NCBI GenBank assembly: GCA_016801885.1
Contig: CM028887.1
Coordinates: 25,715,115 to 25,779,114, forward strand
DNA length: 64,000 bases
Origin: Toxotes chatareus
Lineage: Eukaryota; Chordata; Actinopteri; Toxotidae
Direction of reading: 5' to 3'
Shown here: positions 42,776 to 54,661 of the stretch, one piece after another
Numbering within the stretch: the stretch's first letter is position 1
Layout: each line of letters begins with the position of its first letter
Notes under the pieces: model-generated
The model's input: only the letters and a program-made list of their open reading frames with translations
Database searches by the model: none
What the model was told of the DNA's origin: nothing
Translations under genes and position numbers: made by a program

Positions 42776-43179
42776 TTGACTTCCCTACTACAGAGCTGAG
42801 CCAGTCCTTAAACACTGGCTCTTCCACCCAGCTGTCAGAAAAGCTGCATTTGCCCATGACAGCGGCGATGGTTGTCTGGACGTTGAAGATTTGCCTGAAG
42901 TAAACGTGAGCCAGCCAGTTGACTGTCCAGTTGAGCTGAGCGCATAAAGTGTTTGAGATGTGGTACAAACACTGAATATGACATCAGCATTAAACATACA
43001 AAGCTGAGAGTTCAGGATTGAGGAGAGGATCTTTGATTATGTGCCCAGAAATGCTAAAGCCCACATTTAAAGGAACTAACAGGAAGTTTAGCAGATAGAA
43101 TTTCAATGGGAATAGGACACCTCACAGTCTGACAAAATAATAGCTCTAAAAGACAGTTAACACTTTAATGGACTTAAAA

Positions 43180-43737
43180 TTATACAGTTAAGAAAAAAGT
43201 GTTACTGCAAGCAGAATATGTTTTGGATGTTGGATTGTGGGAAGTAGCCACCTTTTGCTTTGATGACAGCTTTGCACACTGTTGGCATTGTGTCAGTGAG
43301 TTTGATGAGGTCGTCACCTGGAATGGTTTCCCAACAGTCTTGAAGGAGTTCCCAGAGGTGCTGAGCACTTGTTGGCTGTTTTCCCTTCAGTCTGCACTCC
43401 AAGTGATCCCAAAGCATCTGAATTGGGTGGAGGTGAGGTGACTGTGGAGGCCAGGTGGTCTGATGCAGCACTCCATCACTCTCCTTCTTGGTGAAATAGC
43501 CCTCACACAGCCTGGAGGTGTTGTTGAAAAACAAATGATGGTCCAACTAAGCACAAAGCAGATGGGATGGCACGTGGCTGCAGAATGCTGTGGTAGCTAT
43601 GCTGGTTAAGTGTGCCTTGAATTTGGAATAAATGAGCAAGAGTGTGAGCAGCAAAGCAGCCCCACACCATCACACCTCCTCACATAAAGAACAGTGAACG
43701 AGAAGGTGTGTCCAAACTTTTGACTGGGACTGTAAAT
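43180..43737 (-). mobile_element. Tc1-like transposon, C-terminal half, copy B
   Basis: Minus strand: FFNNTSRLCEGYFTKKE, SPHLHPIQMLWDHLECRLKG, PTSAQHLWELLQDCWETIPG, CKAVIKAKGGYF. The right terminus is TGTCCAAACTTTTGACTGGG. Same insertion as in copy A. Confidence 0.8.
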
Positions 43738-43901
43738 AAAGCAGCAATGATGGAGGCTAAGTGGAAAAGACACAAGAAAGAAAGATGAGTCCAAAATGCT
43801 GAAGGGGAGACAATTAACAGCTGTGTATACACAATGCAGTTGCCCAAGTTTACTGTCCAAATAATGAAAATGTTTTTCTACTGTGTGTGTGAGAAAGCTA
43901 C

Positions 43902-44060
43902 CTGAGGTGCGACTTGCTGCAGATGCTCCTGAAGTTTGTGGCCGGCACGTCCCCCCTTGGACCTGAAAATGTCAAAGAAGCGAGGAGTGTATTTGTGAAG
44001 GTCTTTGAGGAATTGTGTTTTGAGGTTTTTGCTTGACAAGCGAAGGAACTCTGCCACAAT
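43902..44060 (-). CDS. SAMD3-like gene, internal exon (intact), copy B
   Basis: Fifty-three open codons, acceptor tttag|ATT, donor CAG|gtagct. Residues IVAEFLRLSSKNLKTQFLKD, LHKYTPRFFDIFRSKGG and RAGHKLQEHLQQVAPQ match the family pattern EF.R....L...F...LD..TP.L...F..K.G..G. It follows the WPALFTESQ exon at 44,509. Confidence 0.7.
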
Positions 44061-44508
44061 CTAAAGGAAAAGTTGTATAAGTTAAGATTTAAGATCCAGT
44101 GAATGTGGACATATAAAGAAGAAGGAAACACTGTGGAACTAGTGTTCCACTTGCCTCCACAGTGAACATGACAGCAAGTCTACTGAGCGCTTGGTGACAA
44201 TAAGGTGCTTTACAAAGACTGGTAGGTAAGTTGAGCATGCACTCGCTTGAGTGATGAGATGCAGCAGTGGACGTAATCTGTATTGAACATGTGGAGGCCA
44301 TTGAAGACTGAATTGAATTGTTGTGGGACTGTTTGATTGGCCCTTCTCTATGATTTCCAATGATCAGTTGATAAAATTGATTCATTTTCACTTTTATGAC
44401 ACTGAATCATTCTATAAGTTAATAAAAGATGACATGACAACGATGAAATGATATTCTCCATCAAAACTAAAACTCGTGGCACATAAAAGATGTAAAGAGC
44501 TTTAAATG

Positions 44509-45002
44509 GCCTGACTCTCTGTAAAGAGAGCTGGCCATCTTTCTATTGTGTCTTTCACTGGAGGCTCCAGGTTGAGCAACTCTTGTCTTGTCAAGACATA
44601 TGTAGAGTCCATGCTGTGGGAGAGGACAACAGCATCTGGACGGCGTTTCTTCATCTCTTCTACAGGTTCCTTTGGTTTGGACTCCATGCTGGATTCATGT
44701 TCACCATCGGGAAAACTGGGAATAAAATTGAGTTGACATCATTTGGGTCTTTTGCCACTTCTCTTAGGTGCTTGGGCTTTTCTTCTTCTGTGACTTCTGA
44801 CCACAAGTTGACAAGCGGCTGGACGCCGTTTGCTACGATAGTTGTCCATTTTGTACTTGAGGCTATTCCTCCATCCATTGCATCCAGTGGATGAGCCTGG
44901 TTCTTTGAGGCATGGGTGTTTTTGAATGAGTGCAGTTGCAACGGCCTGAAAGTGTTCATCAGTGGGAAATGACTTGAAGCTGTAAATGGTCTCAGCAAGG
45001 TT
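44509..45002 (-). pseudogene. SAMD3-like gene, upstream exon(s), frame-broken and truncated
   Basis: Minus-strand pieces: FKSFPTDEHFQAVATALIQK and HPCLKEPGSSTGCNGWRNSL (near 44,980-44,870), then, after frameshifts, EVAKDPNDVNSILFPVFPMV and MKKRRPDAVVLSHSMDSTYV, ending IERWPALFTES before the next exon. The order matches the N-terminal half of the SAMD3-like family. A LINE abuts at 45,003 and cuts off the 5' part. Frameshifts may be real or sequencing errors. Confidence 0.55.
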
Positions 45003-46426
45003 TTGACTGTTCCAACCTGGCCTGACAATGCACTCTCCAGACTTCAAGACTGCTTCGAACAGGCAGACTGGGACATATTTGAACACCAGGAGCTGGAAAC
45101 ACTGACAGGAACGGTACTGGACTACATCAAGTTCTGCATCGGAAATGTGACTGTGGATAAAAACATTCGGGTTTTCCCAAACCAGAAACCCTGGATGACC
45201 AGCCAGGTCCGCACGCTCCTCAGAGCCCGCGACGCTGCCTTCAGGTCAGGTGACAGAGCTCTGTACAGGGCTGCTGGAGACGACCTGAAAAAAGGAATTC
45301 AAAAGACCATAAGAGGAGCATAGAGTCCCACCTGTCCAGCCACAACACACAGAAGGTGTGGCAGGGTATACAAGACATCACAAACTACAGAGGATGTCAT
45401 GTGTCAACAGGAGACCTCAGTGCGCCGCTGGCAGAGGAAGCTAAATTGCTTCTTTGCTGGCTTTAACTCACCACAACATCAGCACTCATCTGCTCCATCC
45501 ATCTGGAGCAGCAGCAGAGCTACGTCCAGATGCTCTTTGTGGATTACAGTTCCACCTACAACACAATCCTTCCCAACATTCTCATCACTAAACTGGACAC
45601 TCTCGGCCTCCCCCCTCTCACATGTGCCTGGATAAAGGACTTTCTAAGCAACCGGCCCCAGACTGTGAGACTCGGCCCCCACCTGTCCTCCATTCACACA
45701 CTGAGCACCAGTTCTCCACAGGGCTGTGTGCTGAGCATCTCATCTCTGCCGACATCTCCTGGACAGACAACATGACAGCGGTCATCAACAAGGCTCAGCA
45801 GCGGCTACACTTCCTGAGGGTCCTCAGGAAGCACAACCTGGACTCCATCCTGCTGCTGACCTTCTACCGCTCGTCCATTGAGAGCCTGCTGACGTACTGC
45901 ATCACAGTATGGTGCGGCAGCTGCACCATGGCAGACAGGGAGAGGCTTCAGAGGGTGGTAAAGGCGGCACAGAAGATCATGGGCTGCCCCCTCCCCTCCC
46001 TGATGGACATTTACACCTCCCGCTGCCTCAGCAGAGCAAAGAGCATTATCAAGGACAGCTCCCACTCTGGCTTTGATCTGTTTGACCTGTTGCCCTCAGG
46101 AAGGCGCTACAGGCACATCAGAACAAGGACTAAAGGACTCAGAGACAGTTTTTTCCCAAAAGCCATAACCATACTGAACTCTGACATGCACTGAACCCCA
46201 CAGTTTATTCCGCTGACCCCCCAGACTTCCTTCTATCCACTCACTGTGCAATATCTGTATACTGTGCAATATCCATTAATGTGCAATAACTCATACCTCC
46301 TTGAACTGTGCACCTTACCCCTCCCTCTTATATTTTTTCCTTTTTTATAATTCTCTTTTCTTTTGATATATTTTTGACATATCTTGCATTAAACTTATTT
46401 AATTTAATTTTATTCTATTCTATTCT
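45003..46426 (+). mobile_element. L2/Maui-type LINE, internally deleted, copy B only
   Basis: Plus strand: LQDCFEQADWDIFEHQELET, VTVDKNIRVFPNQKPWMTSQ, a deletion, then MLFVDYSSTYNTILPNILIT, another deletion removing the FADD box, then TFYRSSIESLLTYCITVWCG and a complete thumb to about 46,194. The tail is TTTTATTCTATTCTATTC. It truncates the SAMD3-like gene. Confidence 0.8.
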
Positions 46427-49400
46427 ACATACCTATATGTGGGCCATAGGTTCAGGAACCCGTTTGTACCCATGCGGCCTTCTCTGCAACCTTTACGGCT
46501 GTCTCAGTGGTCAGCAGAACCTGGAACGGGTCCTGGAATGGCCTTTGTTTCCAGTGACGGCGTCTGTGATCCTTGATGAGAACCCAATCTCCAGGCTGTA
46601 AGTTGTGGAGGACTGCTGTGGCTGCAGATGGCAGGGCACTTTTCACCTGTGAATGCAATGCTGACAAGGTTGTAGACAAGTTGGCACAGTATCTCAACAT
46701 AGCATCATCACATGCACCTGTGGTAAGGGGAGGATGCCTAACTGGACCTCCACCTGTCTGAGGGGGCCTACCAAACAAGATTTCAGATGGACTCAAACCA
46801 TGTTTGTTTCTGATTGGCGTGCGCATGTGGACAAGCACCAGTGGAAGGGCTTTAACCCACGAAAGACTGAAACTGGTCTTTGGTGCATTTAGCAAGTTTT
46901 GCTTTAATGGTGCCATTTTCTCTTTCAACAGCAGCTGCACTCTGTGGATGATATGAACAATGATGACGTAGGTCAAACCCAAGATAGTCTGACACCTTCT
47001 TCCTAGGAATAATTTCAGTTAGCAGTGCTGTTTGGAAGAGGGGAAACTTCAACCCATTTGCTGAACATGTCAACAATTACAAGACAGTATGTTTTCCCTT
47101 CACTTGGTGTTGGTTCAATGAAATCCATCATTAAATGATCAAAAGGTTTGTCAGGCGGTGGATGACCAGCAGGCAGCTTATGAACAGCCCCTGATGCGTT
47201 GTTGGCTGCACAAATGATGTATTTCCTGCAAAAGTCCTGTGCAGAAGGTGAAAAAGCACGTGTGTACCATGATGAATTAACAGCAGCACACATTCCCCCT
47301 TTGCCCACATGGTGGGACAGTTTAGCATAACAGTGGAAGAGAGGACGAGGCAAACAAGGTTTGTTATCTGGACCCATCCACACTGAGTCTTTAAATGTGG
47401 CACCTGATTTTGACCAAATGGTGCGTTCTTGAGGAAAGAGACTGCAGAACAGAAACATCAGCAGATGAGCAGCTGTCAGGAGTGTTAGACAACAGCAAAC
47501 AGTTAACTGTGAAAGGTGAAGCAGACAATGCTGCAGCTTTAGCAGCTGCATCTGCTGCAGCATTTCCTGTAGAAATAGAGTCAGAATTGTTAGTGTGAGC
47601 TTCACATTTGATCACAGAGATGGATGCTGGAAGGAGGATGGCATCTAGCAATGCAGACACAAGTTTATGGTGTGAGATGGGCTTGCCAGAAGATGTAAGA
47701 AATCCTCTATGTCGCCAGAGGGCCCCAAAATCATGCACCACTCCAAACGCATAACGCGAGTCTGTGTAAATATTCACAGTTTTACCTGAAGCCAGTTTAC
47801 AGGCTTCAGTAAGAGCTACAAGTTCTGCAGCTTGTGCTGAAAAATGTGATGGCAGTTTGCCACTCAGCAAAATGTCATGTGGTGTCACTATTGCAAAACC
47901 CACTCGAGCCGCACCTGTGTCCACGTTGCGGGACGCCGAACCATCCACAAACAGCTCCATGTCTGCATTTGGTATGGGCTGAGTGGGAAGATCTGGTCTG
48001 GGTGTGCAAACTTCATCAAGAATCTGAAGACAGTCATGTGCTTCTCCATCTGCTGCAGTTGGGAGAAGAGTTGCTGGATTAAGTACACTGCATCTTTTAA
48101 CAGTAATGTTAGCATATCAAGCAAAGTAGTGTGATATGTTAACCAGCGCTGTGTGTGCAGAATGTGAGCAACAGCATGAGGAACCCTGAGAGTCAAATCT
48201 CCATAACCAACAATATCACGTGATGCAACCACAGCCTTCTCTGCTGCAGCTACAGCACGCAGACAGAGAGGGAGACCAGCGGCAACAGCATCAAGCTTGG
48301 TGGAAATATAAGCTCCAGCTCTCAGTCTACCCCCATGCTCCTGTGTCAAAACAGAGGTCATGTATCCGTCCTTCTGGACAACAAACTGAGTAAAGGGACA
48401 GTCAGGGTTTGGCAGTCCCAGTGTGGGAGCAGCCTGCAAAGAAGCCTTTAAGTCAGTGAAGGCTCTGTCAGTTTGGTCAGTCCAAGTCAGTCTGTCATGT
48501 GCACACAGATGTTACCATGAATCATGGAAGAGAGAGGTGCCTCTCTCTCTCTCTGAATAATTTGGGATCCACTGTCTGCAATATGACGTCATGCCTAAGA
48601 AACTCATCATTTGCTTTTTGGTGGTTGGTTTTGATACAGATTGAACTGCTTCAATACGTTTGGGAGAGAGGATTTGCCCTCTGCTGTGATCACATGTCCC
48701 AAATATGGAACACAAGTCTGAGCAAACTGCAGTTTTGACAAGCTAGCTTTATGGCCATTGTTTGCTAGGTGTTTTAGCAATGCTATTGTATCTGTTTTAC
48801 ATGCTTCCTGTGATGGACTACAAATCATCAACATACTGTAACAAGACAGAACCTAAAGGCAAATGGAGGCTCTGTAAACTGTCACGCAGTGCACTGTGGA
48901 ATACTCCAGGACTTTCTGAATATCCCTGAGGACAGCGAGTCCAAGTGTAGCCTTTACCATCAAAAGAAAACACAAACCAGAATTGACTGTCTGGATGAAC
49001 GGGAACGGAGAAAAAAGCATTTGCAAGATCAATGACGGAGAAATGAGTGGCATTAGGTGGAATTAACCACAAAATTGTATGTGGATTTGAAACTTGAGGC
49101 GCCCGCAGATATATTGCAGCATTTACTGCTTGCAAATCTTGCACAAATCGCCACTCAGTGGGTTGATCTGCGTCTGGGATTTTCTTAACTGGAAAAATTG
49201 GTGTTCTGACAGGGGAGTCATCGCACGGGACTATAACTCCAGCCTTTAAAAGTGAATCAAAAACAGGCCTGATACCATTTAACGCTTCTGGTTTGAATGG
49301 ATATTGTTTCATGCATGGTCTGTAATCTGATTTTGGGTGAACTACAAGAGGTGTGGCTCCCTCAATAAGCCCCACGTCATATTTGTGACGCCCCACAAAC

Positions 49401-49544
49401 AGGGCGGCACCTCAGATAGTTCAGCCATGTCAACTGGTGTGTCATGTAAAAGCATGCAAGGTGTGGTGTGTGTATTAGGAATCAAGCAAATCGTTCTGTC
49501 GACAAAGGCAGTAGATTTAAGTTTTGTTTACATACATCTTTGCA

Positions 49545-49745
49545 ACATTGCACATTATACTATTATTATTATTATTATTACAGACTTTCTTCCTCTTTCT
49601 CTTATTTTAGTATTAAAACTTTCTTCTCTTGTTCAACTTTGTGTTATGGGACTTGTCAGTCCAATTTGTCTGTTTTTTGCACCAACAACACCACGCCAAA
49701 TTCCTTGTATGTGTAACATACCTGGCAATAAAGTTTTCTGATCAG
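49545..49745 (+). mobile_element. Short LINE 3' end inside the retrovirus
   Basis: An ATT microsatellite (49,560-49,580) followed by a plus-strand 3' UTR ending TACCTGGCAATAAAGTTTTC, a common fish LINE tail. It separates the protease/linker region from RT and is younger than the retrovirus. Confidence 0.5.
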
Positions 49746-51049
49746 CCCTTTCGCTGTACAGTGTTCTGGGATCCCCTTTCGTGGGCCTGAAATCAGAGAG
49801 GGTCTGTTGTCTGTGAAGCCATGGTCCCATTTCCTGCCATGTCCAGTGGGCAGGTTTCGCCAGCGACACGTGTGGGGACGCACCATCAAACAGTTCATCT
49901 TGTGAATGAGAGAGAGATACAGAGACAGCAGCAGCCTTCTTTGTCCAATAAATACATGTCATATTCAATTTCTCCACTTCTAGTGGCTTTCTGTTCCAAA
50001 CTTTCTCCAACCTTTCATCTGGCCCTTCTGAAACATGTGCTGTGCAGTGTAGTGAATCAGGTGACATGTAATCAGTGTGTGAGAAAAGCTGGTCTTCATT
50101 GCAAGCAGTGTGTGTGTGTGTGTTAGCTCCTGTAGTCTGTGAGTCAGTGTTTCTGTGGTCAGATTGCTCCTCTCCTCGTGCCCCGTCCCGCACTCACTTT
50201 GCAGCAGTTGTAGTCTGCACAGAGACATTCTTCTGAGGACAGTCTTTAGCCCAGTGTCCTTGCTGATGACAGTCAAAACAAGTGTTGGGGTCATATCGCC
50301 AGTGTCCATCTCAGTGGCAGTGGAGTTGAGGTCGCGATCCACCTTAACATATTGACTCACAGAGGGAACAGAAGGACAAAGTGTATTAGTTTTTGTTTTG
50401 TTTTTTCCTCTGGAGGAATATGGTATATACTTTTGTGTTTGTTTCTTTTCCCTACGTTCTGCTTCCTCTATCCACACTTTCATTGCTCTTTTGTTCTTTT
50501 CAATCTCTAAAAAAAGATACGTGCTAGTGTGTCCAGATTTGTTTTCATGTCTGTTCTCTTAATCTCCTTCTTTCCCTCTCTTCTCTTCTTTTCTCCACAT
50601 GCTATATGCCTTCCAGTCTGCTGGTGAGAGGATTTTGGGAGTTGGCTCCACTTTGAACTTTGTGTCCACTCTGACTTTTACCCATCCTTTATCTCTGAGT
50701 ATTCTGTCTCTTGTATTCACAGAATAAACTGGTCCACTTTCTCAAGCAGATACACCAGAAATCCTCAAATACTACAATAATAACCGAGACACGTCTGTCT
50801 GCAAGTGCTTATGTGAGATATACCAGTTTACACTCTGATTAACTCTGCAAACTCTCACAAGCAACATCAAAACACTTCTCACCGTGTCTGATTCTTTCCC
50901 TTTAAATCCTCCGGGACTGGAGCGATGACTGGGCTCCGTCTGAGGACAGCTTCTCACCCACAGGGAGGAATCTTTCTTTGCAGCCGGCTTTCTGTCTTTC
51001 CAACAGAGTCCAGATCACACGTCCAATCCCATCCTCGTCGCCAAGTTTG

Positions 51050-51483
51050 TGTTGGAAAAATACTTTCCTCCTGATGAGAAGTGAAATAAAATTCTTTAGA
51101 CAGTGATTGTCTTTTGATGCTTTATTATAAAATAAAGTTTACAGAGTAATCAATTTCTGCAGAAAGGACAGAGCTCACGCAGCATGTCATGCTACAGAGG
51201 TCTGACCCCGGGTTACAAGTTACAAGAGTACTTATGCCTGTTTCTCACATACCAGGATGGCAAAGAGGGCAGGGAGACAAAATAATTTGAAGGTCAAAAA
51301 ATAGAGATAAGTTTTGCTCGGAGGCACCGGAGACATAACAGGTGTCTTCACAGTAAACAAAGTACATTAGGCCACTACATGTCATGTTATATGTACTTCA
51401 CCCAGAATTGAATATACGAGTTCATGAGAATATATGAATGCTTGATAAAAGAGTATATGGTTATATGATAAATTGACATTACA
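51050..51483 (-). repeat. LTR of the endogenous retrovirus (434 bp)
   Basis: On the minus strand it starts TGTAATGTCAATT and ends TTTTCCAACA (TG...CA ends), with AATAAAG near 51,130 as poly(A) signal. Internal sequence beginning AACTTGGCGACGAGGATGG follows, containing a putative primer-binding site that I could not assign to a tRNA. The right edge abuts a LINE at TTTAACACTG, shared with copy A. Confidence 0.7.
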
Positions 51484-52370
51484 TTTAACACTGTTCCCCG
51501 GACATGCTGGCCCTGAACTGTTAGGGTCATAGTGGACTATAGGAGGTCCAGGAAGACTGAACACACTCCTGTCTGCATGGGGAGGCGGTGGAGCGTGTGG
51601 ACAGCATAAAGTTCCTGGTCATCCACATTTCCTCTGACCTCTCGTGGTCTGTGAACACTTCACACCTGGTGAAAAAGGCCCAACAACGGCTCTTCTTTCT
51701 CAGGAAGTTGAAGCGGACTGGACTCTGTTCTCAGCTGCTGGCAAACTTTTACAGAGCCACAATCGAAAGCGTCCTGTGCCTCAGTGTGACAGTGTGCTAT
51801 GGTATCTGCACAGCACAGGACAGGAAGGACTTAACCCGGGTGGTGAAGACAGCACAGGGGATTGTCGGCCGTCGGCTAGCTGATCTGGACTCAGTTTACG
51901 TTGCTCGAGTGCAGAAAAGGGCCAGACGCATTGCAACAGATCCCACCCACCCGGGCAACGCACTGTTTGTACCGCTTCCATCAGGAACATTAAAACAATC
52001 ACCAACAGACTCAGGGACAGCTTCTTCCCCAGAGCTGTAGCAACAGCCCCACCGCAGTGACAACACTCAAATCCCATCCCCATACAGGGCCCTCACACAT
52101 GCCCCCAACACCACCCCCACCCCCACTGATGCTGACAACCACACAGAACACAATCAAACACTCACAGCATTCCATACACTGAACTTGCACTAAGCTGCAC
52201 TTTATTACTTACTTTACTTACTATACTTTGTGGTTTCATAAGTGTTCTTTTTTAAATATTTGTGTTATTTATTTATATATGTGCCTTAAAGCTGGGAGTC
52301 TCTGCAAAATTTAGTTATGTTCGCATAATGACATTAAAGACTCTTGAATCTTGAATATGTTTTTATTTTG
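51484..52370 (+). mobile_element. L2/Maui-type LINE 3' half, copy B
   Basis: Plus strand: ERVDSIKFLVIHISSDLSWS, VKKAQQRLFFLRKLKRTGLC, LANFYRATIESVLCLSVTVC, then the thumb to about 52,040 and a tail ending AAAGACTCTTGAATCTTGAAT. The 5' half is missing because the retrovirus LTR lies at the break. Partner of 20,035-20,570 in copy A. Confidence 0.75.
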
Positions 52371-52487
52371 TATAGCTATTTTTCTAATGTATCTAGTGTA
52401 ACACTGTGGGCCTAGGGAGCACTGCAATTTCAAAACCTGTGTATGACCTGTTCATATGGTTTTGATAATAAAGTTGACTTTGACTTT

Positions 52488-52735
52488 GAAGGGCTAACGT
52501 CGTTAGGCGCTTAGCTTACAAGTGCTCATTACATCAACGTGCTAGCGCTAGCGACGTTAGCCCTTCACATAGATCTTGTAAAACTACTCATTCATTCTAA
52601 TTTTTAGGATACCTCAAAGAGTTTCAGCAAACTTATTGTGCTTCTTAACAATTGCTAAATCAAGTGCTACAGCCTTTGATGCTGCAGTAAATATTTAAGT
52701 GGGACATTTAGAGAAAGCGCTAACGACGTTAGCGC
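52488..52735. repeat. Inverted repeat and palindrome cluster, copy B
   Basis: Arms GAAGGGCTAACGTCG (52,488-52,502) and CGACGTTAGCCCTTC (52,552-52,566) are perfect 15-bp inverted repeats 49 bp apart. A further palindrome GCGCTAACG-A-CGTTAGCGC lies at 52,717-52,735, followed by GTTAGCGCTAGCTAAC. Copy A has a collapsed version lacking about 180 bases. Confidence 0.85.
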
Positions 52736-52978
52736 TAGCTAACGCGCTATCTACACATGCTAACCTCTGTGGTGTCTGTTGGGACCGACTCCCAGCTAAA
52801 TAAATAAATAAATAAAAAGGCAGTGTCATTTCAGCTTGCTTAGGAGTATTTGAATTGGCAATCTGAAGACATACGGTTAACCTGAAAGCTTTCGCCGACA
52901 GATGAGGCATACGGCATAAGACCTAGAGACCTTACTAAATAAAAAGCCGATAAAATGTTCCAGTTTGCAGCAACTTAC

Positions 52979-53060
52979 CTTAACATGACAGAGACAGAAG
53001 CTTTCTTCCCGCTTTCAATGAGCTTGCGGCCATTACCGAAACACGTCTTCACGGGAAATG
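52979..53060 (-). promoter_or_regulatory. Candidate first exon of a minus-strand gene, copy B
   Basis: The same donor AAG|gtaagt and flanks as 21,029 in copy A. Orientation is as for the SAMD3-like exons. Confidence 0.3.
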
Positions 53061-53081
53061 CGCATGTCACACAGCCAAGTG

Positions 53082-53095
53082 CTGCCACCTAGTGT
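53082..53095 (-). promoter_or_regulatory. CTCF-like motif, copy B
   Basis: ACACTAGGTGGCAG on the minus strand, identical to copy A. Confidence 0.4.
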
Positions 53096-53299
53096 CGGAC
53101 ATAGGTGTCAGTTGTTGTGAGGACGGCTCTTCATCACTCATACTTTCTCAGGCTGATGACTTTAATTACTTTATTCCCTAAAAGTTTTATTAACTAAGTG
53201 TAACATAGCAGAGTCAGCAAAGTAAGCACACATCAGTTAAGATCACTTCTTATTTTAAGCTATATTAGCAATTACATTTTACAGTGTTCATACCTCGCT

Positions 53300-53715
53300 C
53301 TTTGCTCAATATTCAGAACTCTAGTCTCAGTCTTTGCTCCAGCAGCTTCATTAACCTCGTCATTCCAAAAGCCTGCACCTCCTTTGGTTGCTTCTCTTTT
53401 CAATTTTCTGCCACAAACGACTGGAATCACTTACAACAGACTGTAAAACTCAGCTCTTTAATACCATTCTCTTCTTTTAAGAATACATTACAAACCATAA
53501 TCCAACATCCTTGTACTTGTTTTTAGTCATTTACCATGAAACTCACTGTATATATATGCACATATTACACTGTCATTTTGATTGATATGTATTGAATTTG
53601 TACTGTGATCCTTTGTCTTATCTACTGGATTGTGTCTGTGGCCAGGTTGTCACTGCAAATGAGAATTGCTTCTCAATGGACTTACCTGGTTAAATGAAGC
53701 TGAAATAAAATCCTA
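53300..53715 (+). mobile_element. L2-type LINE 3' end, copy B
   Basis: Same insertion as 21,340-21,750: KACTSFGCFSFQFSATNDWN and the ACCTGGTTAAATGAAG tail. Confidence 0.7.
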
Positions 53716-54148
53716 CTATATATGCTACTGTATATATGTGTGTGTATTTTTAACCCTTGTGGCCATTCATCAGTTCATTCCATTCTTTCATACCTTTCTG
53801 CTGATATTGATGGTTAATACAATTGTTGAAATGAATCCACTTTTTAATGTGTAATAAAGGTATTTATGAAGCTCTTGCTCTGAGTTTGTTGCTGTTTCTT
53901 TTTCATACCTTATCTGGTTTGTAGCTTTAATCAGCTACATAAATAATAGAAATGTTGATTGAATGTTACTGTCTATATTGGAATGTCTGCTTTCCTCATG
54001 TGCCTTTTGTACTTGTACCAATTTTAATGACACTGAAAACATTAATTCACCAAAGCATCCTGTTAGATTCATAATGAGCTTTATGCTAAATCTGGGAAAA
54101 CATGTAGTTCATAGAAAATGAACTCAGTGCCATTACTGTTGGGGGTTA

Positions 54149-54661
54149 AGATAAGATAAGATAAATCTTTATTGTCATTGCACAATCATACTTTGTACAA
54201 AAGTACAACGAAATTGAGGTACTGTCCCACATCAGTGCAAAAGAAGACATACAATCACAGTGCAGAATAAAAAAAGTAAAAATAGAAAAAGTAGAATAAA
54301 ATAATAAAATAAAATAAATATATTCAGGATAGAAATATACAGTATGTAAAATATATACAAAGACAAAGACATTGTTTATTGCACGACCTGTTGTCGGAAA
54401 GGTGGCTAACCAGATTAAATGAGGCTATTTGTTAGCATTGATTAGGCCTGTTGTAAAAGCTGTCCCTGAGTCTGTTTGTCCGTGCTCTCAGTGCCCTGAA
54501 TCTCTTGCCAGAGGGCAGCAGCTTAAACACCCGGTGTCCTGGGTGTGTGCAGTCCCTCAAGATGCTGTGTGCCCTCTTGAGACAGCAGGTGTTGTAGAGG
54601 TCCTTAAGGGAGGGAAGGGGATGGCGAATGATTTTCTGGGCGGTGTTAATGACCCTTTGTA
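54149..54661 (-). mobile_element. LINE 3' fragment with 4-bp target duplication, copy B only
   Basis: Minus-strand insertion starting with tandem GATAA and TCTTTATTGTCATTGCACAA. It contains the LINE thumb region in reverse (ACAGCTTTTACAACAGGCC to GCCAGAGGGCAGCAG). It is flanked by GTTA at 54,145-54,148 and 54,662-54,665. The copy A empty site reads GGGGGTTACAGTAGG at about 22,264. Confidence 0.75.

Larger units (their letters stand above)
46436..51483 (-). mobile_element. Endogenous retrovirus, defective (gag-pol remnant, one LTR)
   Basis: The order along the minus strand is LTR (51,483-51,050), gag remnants (50,957-50,200), a CCHC zinc knuckle near 50,290-50,245, RT at 49,396-48,818 with YVDD, RNase H at 47,960-47,391 (ELFVDGSASR, YTDSRYAFG), integrase core at about 47,280-46,860 and an integrase C-terminal PGDWVLIKD motif at about 46,595. 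The pol layout resembles gamma/epsilon-type retroviruses. Many frameshifts are present. No env and no 3' LTR: the element ends against a LINE tail at 46,426. It is inactive. Confidence 0.85.

Noticed and set aside
43199..43441. Plus-strand 80-codon frame in the Tc1 element
   Set aside because: Antisense of the transposase C-terminus. No independent support.
51001..51060. Primer-binding site tRNA assignment for the retrovirus
   Set aside because: The sequence after the LTR (TTGGCGACGAGGATGG) could not be matched with confidence to a tRNA 3' end from memory.
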